Positions 55,010 to 63,672 of a stretch of 64,000 bases of DNA are shown in pieces. The notes beneath the pieces were generated by a model. That model was not told the origin of the DNA. It did not search any database and saw only the letters and a program-made list of their open reading frames with translations. Each line of letters starts with the position of its first letter. Position 1 is the first letter of the stretch. Source of the stretch: Bacillus sp. A301a_S52 (lineage in GTDB: Bacteria; Bacillota; Bacilli; Bacillales; Salisediminibacteriaceae); the NCBI GenBank assembly GCA_024701455.1, contig JABXYP010000001.1, forward strand, positions 4,282,001 to 4,346,000. Direction: 5' to 3'. The translations under genes were made by a program, and so were the position numbers.

Positions 55010-55366
55010 CAAGTAATATAGAAGGAAATTAGCAAAAAACGAACAACAAACGACTGTATAGTGAAAACAATCGAGTTTTGTTCGTTTTTGCTGTTTTTGC
55101 TGTTATATTCTTATTTATTTTTCTTGGTTTTTTTTGATAGTGTTACAATAAATGTGATAAGCAATGCTAGTATGAAAAGAATTATTATCGGTATTATAAT
55201 ATTATTCTCCATAGTATCAACTTCCTTTTTTAGTTTCCGCCAGTTTTAAATTTACCATCTTTGACTCTTCCGTAAATCCAAAGACTGGTACTTACTGGGG
55301 AAGTCATTTTTAAAGTACCCTCAGTATAAAGTGTCTGACCCCTCTTTAACTATTATTAAAACTGTC

Positions 55367-56302
55367 TCATTTACGAGCCCATGCAGCAATCGCCCTAATA
55401 TCCTCAGGATTTGTTCTACAACAACCTCCAATGATTCGTGCACCTGCTTCATACCAGTCTTGCGTGTTAGCGGTAAAATGATCTGTTAATGAGCCATTCC
55501 CCCATGTCTTACTTGTTGCATCGTATTCAGCACCTGAGTTAGGATAAACAATAATCGGTTTAGACGTTTGACTTTTTACTTCTCTAATTAATGACCCAAT
55601 AAAGTGTGGTGCTGAACAATTTATACCAATTGCAGCTACCTGCTCTTTTCCGTCTAACCACTCCGCACAACGGAAAATTTTGTCTCCATCACTTATATGA
55701 TGGTCATCCTTTGCACTAAAACTGAACCAAGCATAAACTCCCGGGTACTCCTTCAATACTCTTGTAATTGCTTTAGCTTCTACAAGACAAGGGATTGTTT
55801 CGCACGCTAAAATATCTGCTCCTGCTTCAACTAAAAGTTTTATCCTGTCTCGATGAAAGGTAACTAACTCATCTTCGTTTAATGAATAATCACCACGATA
55901 TTCAGAACCATTTGCAAGAAAAGCACCATATGGTCCTACAGAGGCAGCAACTAACGGTTTCGGCCTATTAGACTTATTATTTAATCCTGTCCAAAATTCT
56001 TCACGAGCCTCTACTGCAATTTGAACAGACTTTTTAATCAATTTAACTGCCTCTTCCTCAGTCAACCCTCTTTCAGTATATCCATCAACAGTAGCTTGGT
56101 AGCTAGCAGTAATAGCACAGTCCGCACCTGCTTCAAAATAATCTAGATGAACTTTCTTTATTAATTCCGGATTTTCTATTAATATTTTGGCTGACCATAA
56201 ACGGTCATTTAAATTACACCCATAATTCTCGAGCTCTGTCGCCATGGCGCCATCTAAAATCACAAGAGGAAAGTGAGTCAAAATTCGTTCTATTGGGTTC
56301 AT
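55367..56302 (-). CDS. mmuM: Homocysteine S-methyltransferase
   Basis: A 311-residue enzyme that makes methionine from homocysteine with S-methylmethionine (or S-adenosylmethionine) as donor. The N-terminal LVILDGAMATELENYGCNLN is the family signature. The Zn ligands are the Cys in GINCSAPHFI and the CC pair in GGCCRTNPEDI. ATG 56302 is preferred over 56320 since GGAGGGT lies before it. It is downstream of a SAM-riboswitch-controlled amino-acid importer, separated by a repeat copy, so the importer may bring in S-methylmethionine or methionine. Confidence 0.93.
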   Translation of the reverse strand: MNPIERILTHFPLVILDGAMATELENYGCNLNDRLWSAKILIENPELIKKVHLDYFEAGADCAITASYQATVDGYTERGLTEEEAVKLIKKSVQIAVEAREEFWTGLNNKSNRPKPLVAASVGPYGAFLANGSEYRGDYSLNEDELVTFHRDRIKLLVEAGADILACETIPCLVEAKAITRVLKEYPGVYAWFSFSAKDDHHISDGDKIFRCAEWLDGKEQVAAIGINCSAPHFIGSLIREVKSQTSKPIIVYPNSGAEYDATSKTWGNGSLTDHFTANTQDWYEAGARIIGGCCRTNPEDIRAIAAWARK

Positions 56303-56356
56303 TTCATACCCTCCTTCCATACTCCAAATTCACCTTAAAATTATTATCAGTTCCTT

Positions 56357-56486
56357 ATAAAACGAACCTTCAGTCAGTGAGAGATGAGTGGAACAAGACT
56401 TTAGCGTCCTTTATCTCCAGCATATATAGCTTTAACTTTACTTTCTATTCCAGCCGGGAGTTTTACGGACGGTTATTTGTGATAAA
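56357..56486 (+). repeat. Dispersed intergenic repeat, copy D
   Basis: Begins ATAAAACGAACCTTCAGTCA, with a diverged hairpin, and ends GTTTTACGGACGGTTATTTG then TGATAAA. Its last 24 bp overlap the 3' end of the ABC ATPase gene. Confidence 0.75.
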
Positions 56487-57209
56487 CTTACTTAAAAATT
56501 TCTTCGTCCTTTCAACACTCGGATTATGAAAAATTTGTTCAGCTGTTCCCTCTTCAATAATCCTTCCGTCTTCCATAAAGATTACCCGGTCGGAAATCTC
56601 ACGGGCAAAATTAAGCTCATGTGTAACAATTAACATCGTATTCCCTTCTTTTGCTACACCTTTTATCGTTGTCAAAACTTCATCCACTAACTCTGGATCA
56701 AGGGAAGAAGTCGGTTCATCAAACAATAAAACTTCTGGATTGAGAGCTAATGCCCGAGCAATACCAACCCTTTGCTGTTGGCCGCCCGATAGCTGTGCTG
56801 GATAATGACTTAACCTATTATTCAAGCCAACTTTTCCAAGAATCTCTATACTTATCTTTTTAGCTTCATTCTTATTAATTTTCTTAACACTTGTTAAACC
56901 AATCATCACATTTTCTAACACTGTTAAATTTTTGAATAGATTATATTGTTGAAACACCATTCCTGTGGACGTTCTTAAGGAAAGAACATCTGTCTTACTA
57001 ACTGATTCACCATTGACCCGTTTACCACTAACCTCAACGATTCCACTTGTAGGCTTTTCCAAGAAATTAATGCATCGTAAAAGTGTTGATTTTCCTGAAC
57101 CACTTGGACCTAAAATAGACACCACTTCTCCCTTATTAACGGTAAGGTTAATCCCCTTTAGCACATGCTGTTGGTCAAAGTACTTATGCATATTCTCCAA
57201 CTTAATCAT
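56463..57209 (-). CDS. Amino-acid ABC transporter ATP-binding protein
   Basis: A 248-residue polar amino-acid type ATPase. Walker A LGPSGSGKST (about 33-42), signature LSGGQQQRVGIARAL (about 138-152) and Walker B LLFDEPTSSLDPE (about 159-171) are intact. Its ATG overlaps the permease stop by ATGA. The last codons (ITNNRP and the stop) are written in the tail of a dispersed repeat, so the natural C-terminus was probably replaced by the repeat. Confidence 0.95.
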   Translation of the reverse strand: MIKLENMHKYFDQQHVLKGINLTVNKGEVVSILGPSGSGKSTLLRCINFLEKPTSGIVEVSGKRVNGESVSKTDVLSLRTSTGMVFQQYNLFKNLTVLENVMIGLTSVKKINKNEAKKISIEILGKVGLNNRLSHYPAQLSGGQQQRVGIARALALNPEVLLFDEPTSSLDPELVDEVLTTIKGVAKEGNTMLIVTHELNFAREISDRVIFMEDGRIIEEGTAEQIFHNPSVERTKKFLSKFITNNRP

Positions 57210-57925
57210 GCAATCCCTCTTTCATATCTGCGAGCGCGCTTCTCTATTTTAACTAGCAATCTCTCGACTATAATACAAACGATCCAATAAACAATTGATA
57301 CAGCAATATACACTTCAAAGAATGCTAGTCCCCGAGAACCGAGAATTTTAGCTTGTCCCATGATATCTATAACACCAATAATAAAAACAAGAGAGGTGTC
57401 CTTTATCGTAGTGATAAACATATTTCCAAGATTAGGTATCGCCACTGTCAATGCTTGCGGAAAAATAATTTTAAGCATCATTTGTGAAGTGCTCATACCT
57501 ATAGCCTTAGCCGCTTCAAATTGCCCCCGATCAACTGACTCAATAGCAGACCGGATTGTTTCAGACAAATAAGCACCTAAATTAATGGAAAACGCTACTA
57601 GTGCATATACTTCCGGGGCTATAATATTAACATCAAAATTTAGAATCCACCCGTATTCAGACTGTAAAAAATAAATCACTTTTGGTATTCCGTAAAACAC
57701 AAGGTAAAGCTGAACTAATAGTGGTGTTCCTCTGATGAATGACACATATATAGTAATAATCCCCCTTAATACTGGAACTTTATATATTTTTATAAGCGCT
57801 GTAACAAGCCCAATAAGTAAACTCAAGATTAATGAGCCTACTGCTATCCCAACTGTAATAGGAAGACGTGCAATAATGTAAGGAAAGCTCTCTATTAAAT
57901 AATTAATATCTAGTAAATTCTCCAT
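57206..57925 (-). CDS. Amino-acid ABC transporter permease (HisM/TcyL type)
   Basis: A 239-residue permease with about five membrane segments and the typical AIGMSTSQMMLKIIFPQALT loop that docks the ATPase. ISFIRGTPLLVQLYLVFYG-like sequence in VSFIRGTPLLVQLYLVFYGI is the family signature. It lies between the binding protein and the ATPase in one operon. Confidence 0.95.
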   Translation of the reverse strand: MENLLDINYLIESFPYIIARLPITVGIAVGSLILSLLIGLVTALIKIYKVPVLRGIITIYVSFIRGTPLLVQLYLVFYGIPKVIYFLQSEYGWILNFDVNIIAPEVYALVAFSINLGAYLSETIRSAIESVDRGQFEAAKAIGMSTSQMMLKIIFPQALTVAIPNLGNMFITTIKDTSLVFIIGVIDIMGQAKILGSRGLAFFEVYIAVSIVYWIVCIIVERLLVKIEKRARRYERGIA

Positions 57926-57946
57926 TTTATCTTCCCTTCTTCAAAC

Positions 57947-58765
57947 TTACTCGGGGATATATTCTCCACCAGTCCATTTTATTGAGAGTTCAGCTAATGT
58001 ACCATCTTCCTTAAGTTCTTTCAGAATCGGATCAATTAGCGCCTTTAATTCCTCTCCCTGTTCACCATTTTTAAAAACAATGCCCATGTCATCATTAACT
58101 AGAGACTGTCCCACAATTTCTACATCTAGGTCGTACTTTTCTAAAACGTTATTGATCATAATAGGGTCATTAACATAGGCATCCACGCGGCCATTTTGTA
58201 CATCTTGCAAAATTTCTGAAGGATTTCCACTTTCGCTATATTCTAAACTAATATCGTTATCTGCCTTTTCATTATGTTCTTCTAACAGAATTGTATAGGA
58301 ATCTCCTGCTAAAGCACCCACTTTTTTCCCTTCTAGATCCTCTAACGTTTGAATATCTTCTCTACCAGATTTCACGACAATAACAGTTTCTGCTGCAAAA
58401 TAAGATTCATCAGTAAACAAGTATTTTTCTTCACGTTCAGGTGTTTTAGCTATCTGATCAGCAACTGCCTGAATTTTATTAGATTCTAGTGCAAGAAACA
58501 TACTATCCCAAGGTGTTGCAACAAATTCAAATGTATATCCATCTAATTTTTTATCAATTTCCTTTACAACTTCAATATCATATCCTGTAAGTTCATTATT
58601 TTCGTCAGCAAATGCGAAAGGAGGATAATCATTTTGAGTCCCAACTAAAATGACTTTTTCCTCAGTTTTATCTGCTGTTGTTTCTTTAGATGAGCAACCA
58701 TTCAAGATTACAGTCAAACCGACTAGTGCACTAATTGATAGAAGTAAACAAGGTTTTATTTTCAT
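57947..58765 (-). CDS. Amino-acid ABC transporter substrate-binding lipoprotein
   Basis: A 272-residue family 3 solute-binding protein. Lipobox LNGC follows a signal peptide (KPCLLLSISALVGLTVILNG). The domain starts ILVGTQNDYPPFAFADENNE and has the GYDIEVVKEI motif. It is the first gene of a SAM-riboswitch operon, so the ligand is probably a sulfur amino acid such as methionine, S-methylmethionine or cystine. Confidence 0.95.
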   Translation of the reverse strand: MKIKPCLLLSISALVGLTVILNGCSSKETTADKTEEKVILVGTQNDYPPFAFADENNELTGYDIEVVKEIDKKLDGYTFEFVATPWDSMFLALESNKIQAVADQIAKTPEREEKYLFTDESYFAAETVIVVKSGREDIQTLEDLEGKKVGALAGDSYTILLEEHNEKADNDISLEYSESGNPSEILQDVQNGRVDAYVNDPIMINNVLEKYDLDVEIVGQSLVNDDMGIVFKNGEQGEELKALIDPILKELKEDGTLAELSIKWTGGEYIPE

Positions 58766-58964
58766 TTTTCAAACTCCTTTGAATAAATTAATTTTTATGA
58801 ATGGGAATCTAATAATGTTAAATACTTACATTCTATTAAACCCCATACATTATGACAGTTAGTGAATAGCTACATTATTCTCAAAGTGATTAGAATTGTT
58901 TTTCTAGCGATTTATGGCCGTCCACACTCCACACCTAGAGTATGTATGACATGCTTGACGCACT

Positions 58965-59111
58965 AAAAAACCTCTTTCAATCAGAAAGAGGCTTTTTTTC
59001 CTAAACCTTATCTCTCAGAATGAATCACTCTGCAGGATTTAGCACCTTTCATAAATATATGATGGTTGCTGGACGTCACAGGGCCTGTCCCTCAGTCTCT
59101 CTTGATAAGAT
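58965..59111 (-). promoter_or_regulatory. SAM-I riboswitch (S-box) with intrinsic terminator
   Basis: On the minus strand the aptamer (59006-59111) has P1 CTTATC with GATAAG, GAGGGACAGGCCC, GACGTCCAGCAACC, AAGGTGCTAAATCC and CTGAGAGATAAGG, all hallmarks of the S-box. It is followed by a terminator, CCTCTTTC...GAAAGAGG then six Ts (58965-59000). High SAM should cause early termination, turning off the importer when methionine is plentiful. Confidence 0.97.
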
Positions 59112-59133
59112 ATTCATTTTTTTGTATATTACG

Positions 59134-59162
59134 ATATTATTTAATAATCAGTCTATTGTCAA
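59134..59162 (-). promoter_or_regulatory. Promoter of the SAM-riboswitch operon
   Basis: Minus-strand TTGACA (59157-59162), a 17-bp spacer and TAATAT (59134-59139), placing the start about 15 bp before the aptamer. Confidence 0.85.
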
Positions 59163-59427
59163 GTGTTTTAAATAAATGCTTTTTAGTGTGTTGTAAATAT
59201 ATAAAACATCTATGTTTTTTTAACAAATTCGTAATTAATCTCTTGCAATCCTTCGGGAGCTCTAACAATTATCCAACCTTTTTATTCAAAAAGATAATAA
59301 TTTCTCCAAAAAGGATATTAGTCTAATCTATACTAAAACGAAAGAGATATATTCAAACTGTTCGAAGTATATACAATCACTTCACTTACAAGCTCCAAAT
59401 ACGATTCTACGCGCTATCTGTACGGCA

Positions 59428-59457
59428 ATATTTTAGGCCATCCGCAGAGGGATGGCC
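59428..59457 (-). terminator. Terminator of ridA-like gene
   Basis: Minus-strand GGCCATCC pairs with GGATGGCC around CTCTGC and is followed by TAAAATATT, 7 bp after the stop. Confidence 0.75.
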
Positions 59458-59464
59458 CATTCAG

Positions 59465-59854
59465 TCAATTCGAATGAGCAATGGCGCTGATTTCGATCAG
59501 TTGCTCAGGAAACGCTAGCTCTGTTACGCCAATGAGGCTGCCGGCAGGCCGATGTTGTCCCATATATTCTCTAAACAGTTTAATGCAAGGCTCAAAATGT
59601 TCTTTCACATTAGTCAGATAGATCTCAACATAAGCGAGGTTAGTCTTCGACGCCCCAAACCCTGTCAATACACGATCAAGATTTTCTAGCGTCTGCTTGG
59701 TCTGCGCCTCAATATCTCCCGCGCCGATGAACGTGCTCTCCATATCGTGGGATAATTGCCCGGAAATGTAGATCGTACCGTTGACTGAATACCCTTGTGA
59801 TATGCCGCTGCCTTCTTCCCATGCCACACCGTGATTATACGTATTCGCAATCAT
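59465..59854 (-). CDS. RidA/YjgF family protein
   Basis: A 129-residue Rid-family protein, probably an enamine/imine deaminase or a relative. It has ISGQLSHD in the first half, QTLENLDRVLTGFGASKTNL in the middle and RPAGSLIGVTELAFPEQLIE with ISAIA at the C-terminus. The family Arg that binds substrate carboxylates is in HRPAGSL. ATG 59854 with AAGGAG ten bases before is preferred over the GTG nine bases upstream. It is divergent from an HxlR regulator, with a shared operator between them. Confidence 0.9.
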   Translation of the reverse strand: MIANTYNHGVAWEEGSGISQGYSVNGTIYISGQLSHDMESTFIGAGDIEAQTKQTLENLDRVLTGFGASKTNLAYVEIYLTNVKEHFEPCIKLFREYMGQHRPAGSLIGVTELAFPEQLIEISAIAHSN

Positions 59855-59913
59855 TATATTCACACTCCTTTAGTTCAAAGTATGGTTAGTATAAAATAAA
59901 GACAAATAAAAAA

Positions 59914-59942
59914 GTAGTACGCACTTTATTGATAGGTACTAC
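59914..59942 (+). promoter_or_regulatory. Putative HxlR operator between ridA-like and hxlR-like genes
   Basis: GTAGTAC (59914-59920) and GTACTAC (59936-59942) form a perfect 7-bp inverted repeat 15 bp apart, in the divergent promoter region. This matches the size and position of sites bound by dimeric HxlR regulators. Confidence 0.7.
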
Positions 59943-59961
59943 CAGAAAGGATAGTGACAAT

Positions 59962-60303
59962 ATGGGTATGGCTGAATACAAAGGAAAAGTTAAAAAAATA
60001 CAAGATACTCCCTTCGGTTATACATTGTCAATAATTGGTGGTAAGTGGAAAATGGTTATTATTTATCTCTTAGCTGAAAACGAACCGGTTCGTTTCAACG
60101 AACTGAAGAGACAGATTGGGGTCATTACGTATAAAATGTTGAGTTCACAACTTAAAGAACTGGAGCAAGACGGTATGGTGGAACGAAAAGAATATCCTCA
60201 AATTCCTCCAAAGGTCGAGTACCAGCTCACTGACAAAGCAAAAACACTATTACCTATCATGGAAGGGTTATGTGAATGGGGAGCGAAAAACCAACCTCAT
60301 TAA
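59962..60303 (+). CDS. HxlR-family transcriptional regulator
   Basis: A 113-residue winged-helix protein with SIIGGKWKMVIIYLLAENEP followed by VRFNELKRQIGVITYKMLSS, the HxlR hallmark. ATG 59962 (a second ATG two codons later) is preferred over an in-frame ATG 33 bases upstream that would place the operator at the gene edge. It has no Cys for redox sensing. Probably controls the divergent RidA-like gene. Confidence 0.9.
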   Translation: MGMAEYKGKVKKIQDTPFGYTLSIIGGKWKMVIIYLLAENEPVRFNELKRQIGVITYKMLSSQLKELEQDGMVERKEYPQIPPKVEYQLTDKAKTLLPIMEGLCEWGAKNQPH

Positions 60304-60430
60304 AGCCTCTGTGAGCGTGAGATATGAGCCAAGAACCCGTTATTTTTGCAGCCAGGTCCACATTGTGTTTCTCAAGAGAAGAAACACGTTATTCTTATTG
60401 AACCCTTCTTTTCCCGGTGTTAAATAATAA

Positions 60431-60526
60431 ATTTATCACAGATAACGGAAGCTACTGTTCTGATTCACGCAACAACCAATCAGTGGGAGAAGGACGGTAA
60501 CTCCCTCTGATTGAAGGTTCGTTTGA
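60431..60526 (-). repeat. Dispersed intergenic repeat, copy E (inverted)
   Basis: Read on the minus strand it begins AACGAACCTTCAATCAGAGG, has CTTCTCCCACTGATTG, then GTTGCGTGAATCAG, and ends GTTATCTGTGATAAA. It lies in the 507-bp gap between two HxlR genes. No gene was found in the rest of that gap. Confidence 0.8.
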
Positions 60527-60810
60527 TGTTTAGACGTGATGTCTCGGTGTTGCTTGATTCTGACAAATTTTAATTTAGAGAATGTTGTTTGACCCTTGAA
60601 AAACGATTTATAAGCTTTTTATAAATTTAATTTCGCGTTCAGTAAAACAAATGAGTCCAAAGCTTGTCAAGAAAAGTGTGTAAGTTATTCTAAATACTTT
60701 AAGGCTGTCATGAATTAATAGCTCGTCATCGTCCCTGAATAAGACGCGGTTCTGTGGTAAGGGCGATAATGAAAATAGTTATGGTCCTAAAGTTTACCTC
60801 AATACAACTT

Positions 60811-61176
60811 TTATTTTTCCTCGGAAGTTTTTTCACGAACGACCGTATTAAAATAGTTCTTTCCCCATTCGTACATCGATTCAAGAATAGGTATCAAAGT
60901 TTTCCCATGTTCTGTAAGGGAATATTCTACTTTCGGAGGGACGGTAGGATACACTTCGCGATGAATAATTTGATCGGCTTCTAATTCCCTTAACTGATTT
61001 GTTAACATTTTTTGTGTAATATTTGGAAGAAGTGCTTTCAATTCGCTAAATCTTTTTGTTCCTTCTTTACCTAAATACCACAAAATAATCATTTTCCACT
61101 TACCACCAATGACAGAAAGGGTTAGCTCTTTTTCACAATTAAACGTCTGGTTAAAATCACGTACGATTGGTATCAC
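60811..61176 (-). CDS. HxlR-family transcriptional regulator
   Basis: A 121-residue winged-helix regulator with [40 protein letters not shown] and [20 protein letters not shown]. It has one Cys in the N-terminal part (FNCEKELTL), a feature of redox- or aldehyde-sensing HxlR proteins such as HypR and YodB. Start GTG 61176 behind GGATGGA. Divergent from an iron-dependent alcohol dehydrogenase that it probably controls. Confidence 0.9.
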   Translation of the reverse strand: MIPIVRDFNQTFNCEKELTLSVIGGKWKMIILWYLGKEGTKRFSELKALLPNITQKMLTNQLRELEADQIIHREVYPTVPPKVEYSLTEHGKTLIPILESMYEWGKNYFNTVVREKTSEEK

Positions 61177-61294
61177 TCCATCCTTTAGTTACTTTTTTGA
61201 TACTATGCCACTTTTAAGTAAGTTCTTCCCAGTTATAACTATACTGATTTATACTTCTTAATGTAAACCAATCACTACTGGAGGGAGCAAAATT

Positions 61295-62461
61295 ATGAAC
61301 CGTTTTACCATTCCACGTGACATTTATTATGGAGAAAATTCACTTGATAAGTTAAAAGAGTTAGAGGGCAAGAAAGCAGCGTTAGTCGTTGGAGGAGGCT
61401 CGATAAAGAAGACAGGCAATCTAGAGCGTATTCAAGGCTTACTTTTAGATGCTGGAATTGAAAACCGTCTCATCGAAGGCGTCAATACAGAGCCAACCGT
61501 TCAAATGGTAAAAGAAGGTGTAGACGTATTAAATGATTTTGAACCTGACTGGGTAATCGGAATTGGCGGCGGTTCTGTCATGGACGCTGCGAAAGCGATG
61601 TGGTTGTTCTATGAACATCCATCTCTCACTTTTGAAGAAGCAGCACAACCTTTCACACTACCAAAACTTCGGACAAAAGCAAAATACGTTGGAATCCCAA
61701 CAACAAGTGGTAGTGCAGCCGAAATTTCCAATTTATCCGTTATTACAGATGAGAAAACGAATATTAAGTATCCATTAGCCGATTTTGAATTAACGCCAGA
61801 CATTGCCATTATTGACCCAGTGATGGTAGAGTCGATGCCAAAGCAGATTACGGCCTATACTGGTATGGATGCTTTCACACATTGTGTTGAAGCATATGTT
61901 GCAAAGCCACGAACAGTATTCACTGATGCACTCGCAATTGAAGGATCAGTAATAGTTAAAAACAATCTTTTAGATTCTTATCATGGTGACCAGGAAGCTC
62001 GAAAAGACATGCATAATGCGCAAGCGATGGCTGGTATGGCGTTTGCTAATGCTGTACTTGGAAACGTGCATAGCTTAGCACACAAAAGTGGTCCAACATT
62101 CGATATCCCACATGGGTGTGCAAATGCGATTTATTTACCGTATGTCATTCAATTTAATCGAACAGTGGTAGCTGACCGCTTTGCAACCATTGCCAAAAGA
62201 TTAGACCTTGAAGGGGATACAAATGATGAATTAGTTGATGCCCTAGTTTCATATATTCGTCATCTAAATACTGAAATGAATGTACCGAATAGTCTTCAAG
62301 AGTTCGGTGTCACAGAAGAACTCTTTAATAAGTATGTGGATGACATGGCAAAAAATGCAATGACAGATCCATGTACAGGAACAAACCCTCGCGAAACGTC
62401 AGTTGAAGAGATGAAGCAGTTATATGTTTCAGCCTTTTACGGGAAAGATGTGAATTTCTAA
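61295..62461 (+). CDS. Iron-containing alcohol dehydrogenase
   Basis: A 388-residue group III dehydrogenase. The NAD(P) motif is GIGGGSVMDAAKAM (about 88-101). The metal ligands are in GMDAFTHCVEAYV (Asp and His near 190-195), GNVHSLAHKSGPTFDIPHGCA (His residues at about 265 and 279). ATG 61295 follows GGAGGGAGC. It is paired with a divergent HxlR regulator containing a Cys, which suggests induction by aldehydes or electrophiles. Substrate is an alcohol/aldehyde of unknown type. Confidence 0.94.
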   Translation: MNRFTIPRDIYYGENSLDKLKELEGKKAALVVGGGSIKKTGNLERIQGLLLDAGIENRLIEGVNTEPTVQMVKEGVDVLNDFEPDWVIGIGGGSVMDAAKAMWLFYEHPSLTFEEAAQPFTLPKLRTKAKYVGIPTTSGSAAEISNLSVITDEKTNIKYPLADFELTPDIAIIDPVMVESMPKQITAYTGMDAFTHCVEAYVAKPRTVFTDALAIEGSVIVKNNLLDSYHGDQEARKDMHNAQAMAGMAFANAVLGNVHSLAHKSGPTFDIPHGCANAIYLPYVIQFNRTVVADRFATIAKRLDLEGDTNDELVDALVSYIRHLNTEMNVPNSLQEFGVTEELFNKYVDDMAKNAMTDPCTGTNPRETSVEEMKQLYVSAFYGKDVNF

Positions 62462-62462
62462 T

Positions 62463-62600
62463 ATCAAACGACTCTTCACTCAGTGGGCGCTCTCGTTCTT
62501 CTCCCACTGAGTGATCGTTGCGTGAATCAGGATATCCCTCTTTTTTAAGGTGGGACGGGAGGTTTACGGACGGATATCTGTGATAAAACGAACCTTCAAT
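62463..62600 (+). repeat. Dispersed intergenic repeat, copy F, followed by the start of another copy
   Basis: ATCAAACGACTCTTCACTCA, hairpin CAGTGGGCG...TTCTCCCACTG, then GTTGCGTGAATCAG, GGAGGTTTACGGACGGATAT and CTGTGATAAA (to 62587). AACGAACCTTCAAT directly follows (62587-62600), the beginning of a second, truncated copy. Copy F begins directly after the dehydrogenase stop codon. Confidence 0.85.
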
Positions 62601-62683
62601 ACATTTTCACTTGTATTTTTCGGTTAAAACCTCATTAACTTAACGAGTTGCCGATACCCTTTCATAACCATCTTTTTAATAAT

Positions 62684-62722
62684 AGAAACCATGTGCATAC
62701 TATTTATCGGCACACGGTTTCT
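62684..62722. repeat. Inverted repeat without T run
   Basis: AGAAACCATGTGC pairs with GCACACGGTTTCT (one mismatch). No T run follows on either strand, so it is not a convincing terminator. Further on (about 62828-62850) is GTGGGGACAGTGTACCTGTC, a small palindrome often seen near REP-associated transposases. The gap 62601-62974 has no gene. Confidence 0.4.
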
Positions 62723-62974
62723 TAATAAAAATCTCACATTCATGTAGTAAGTATAAGTGGGTTACCATACATGCAAGGCACTCTCCTATAACTCATATTC
62801 CTGCATTGCTAAATACCTTACCGGAAACGTGGGGACAGTGTACCTGTCCTTCCGTCCATAAAGGTAGATCACCGTTCTACTGATTTCTTCAAATAGTTTA
62901 TCCTGTTCTTTTTAAATTATGTCAGAAATTAATTGACTATACTGAAAGATATTGTTTTTCTTATGCGTATATTA

Positions 62975-63441
62975 TTAACAGACTGGTATTTCTTCTATAA
63001 CGATCGTAATGGAGGTGTTGCCAACTGAAATCGGAGAAAGAATTACTGTATTCGTCGTTTTATCTATATTTGAAATTGTGTCATTTCCTGAATTAGCAAT
63101 ATAAAGCCTTGTTGCATCTGGAGTAATGCAGAAACCCAAGGCATACTTCCACTTGCAAGCGGAATTGTGAAAAGAACCATACTAGTTGCAGTATTAATCA
63201 CTGAGATGGAATCACTTCCTCCATTTGTAACATAAGCCGTTGTACCGTCTGGGGTAATGGATATGCCGATAGGACTATCGCCAACAAAGGTCCCTAAACT
63301 ATCTTTATAATGGGTTGTATCGACCATGTTTAGCATAACAATGACAGCCTGCATCACTTTTATAATTTCGTTCCACTCTCCTAAAATTTCTTCTCTGTTG
63401 CGACCGAAACGATTCACAGAATTAATATATAGTATGTCTCC
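62975..63441 (-). pseudogene. Chimeric relic: serine recombinase fragment joined to YVTN beta-propeller repeats
   Basis: The frame begins GDILYINSVNRFGRNREEIL, EWNEIIKVMQAVIVMLNMVD and DTTHYKDSLGTF, recognisable as the middle of a serine resolvase catalytic domain (its start with the active Ser is missing behind a TAG). At VGDSPIGISITPDG it turns into YVTN propeller repeats (TTAYVTNGGSDSISVINTAT). A frameshift near 63140 moves the next repeat (ITPDATRLYIANSGNDTISN) into another frame, which ends at 62975. Both parents are incomplete. Confidence 0.8.
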
Positions 63442-63672
63442 CTAGCAAAACATTTGCTTCAATAATTGATATTGATTGACAAGGAAGATAAGCACCTATA
63501 TTTGTTAGTTGTTCATGTATGCCAGGAACTTATGTAACACAATTTTAGAAGGAATGTGTAACGATAATAATAATTTCTATATTCAAGTAATTTGTTTAAA
63601 CCTTTCTATTTTTATAGTAATATGATAGCAGTAGGAGAATTTAATGGTATAAAAAGGGTGGGAAGTAGTTTG

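Noticed and set aside
55061..55249. 62-codon hydrophobic plus-strand frame
   Set aside because: AT-rich DNA rich in T easily gives Phe/Leu/Ile strings. No ribosome site and no neighbour support.
55230..55307. 25-codon minus-strand frame MTSPVSTSLWIYGRVKDGKF
   Set aside because: It has a passable ribosome site (GAGGG) but no recognised family and lies in apparently decaying DNA. Too little evidence to list as a gene.
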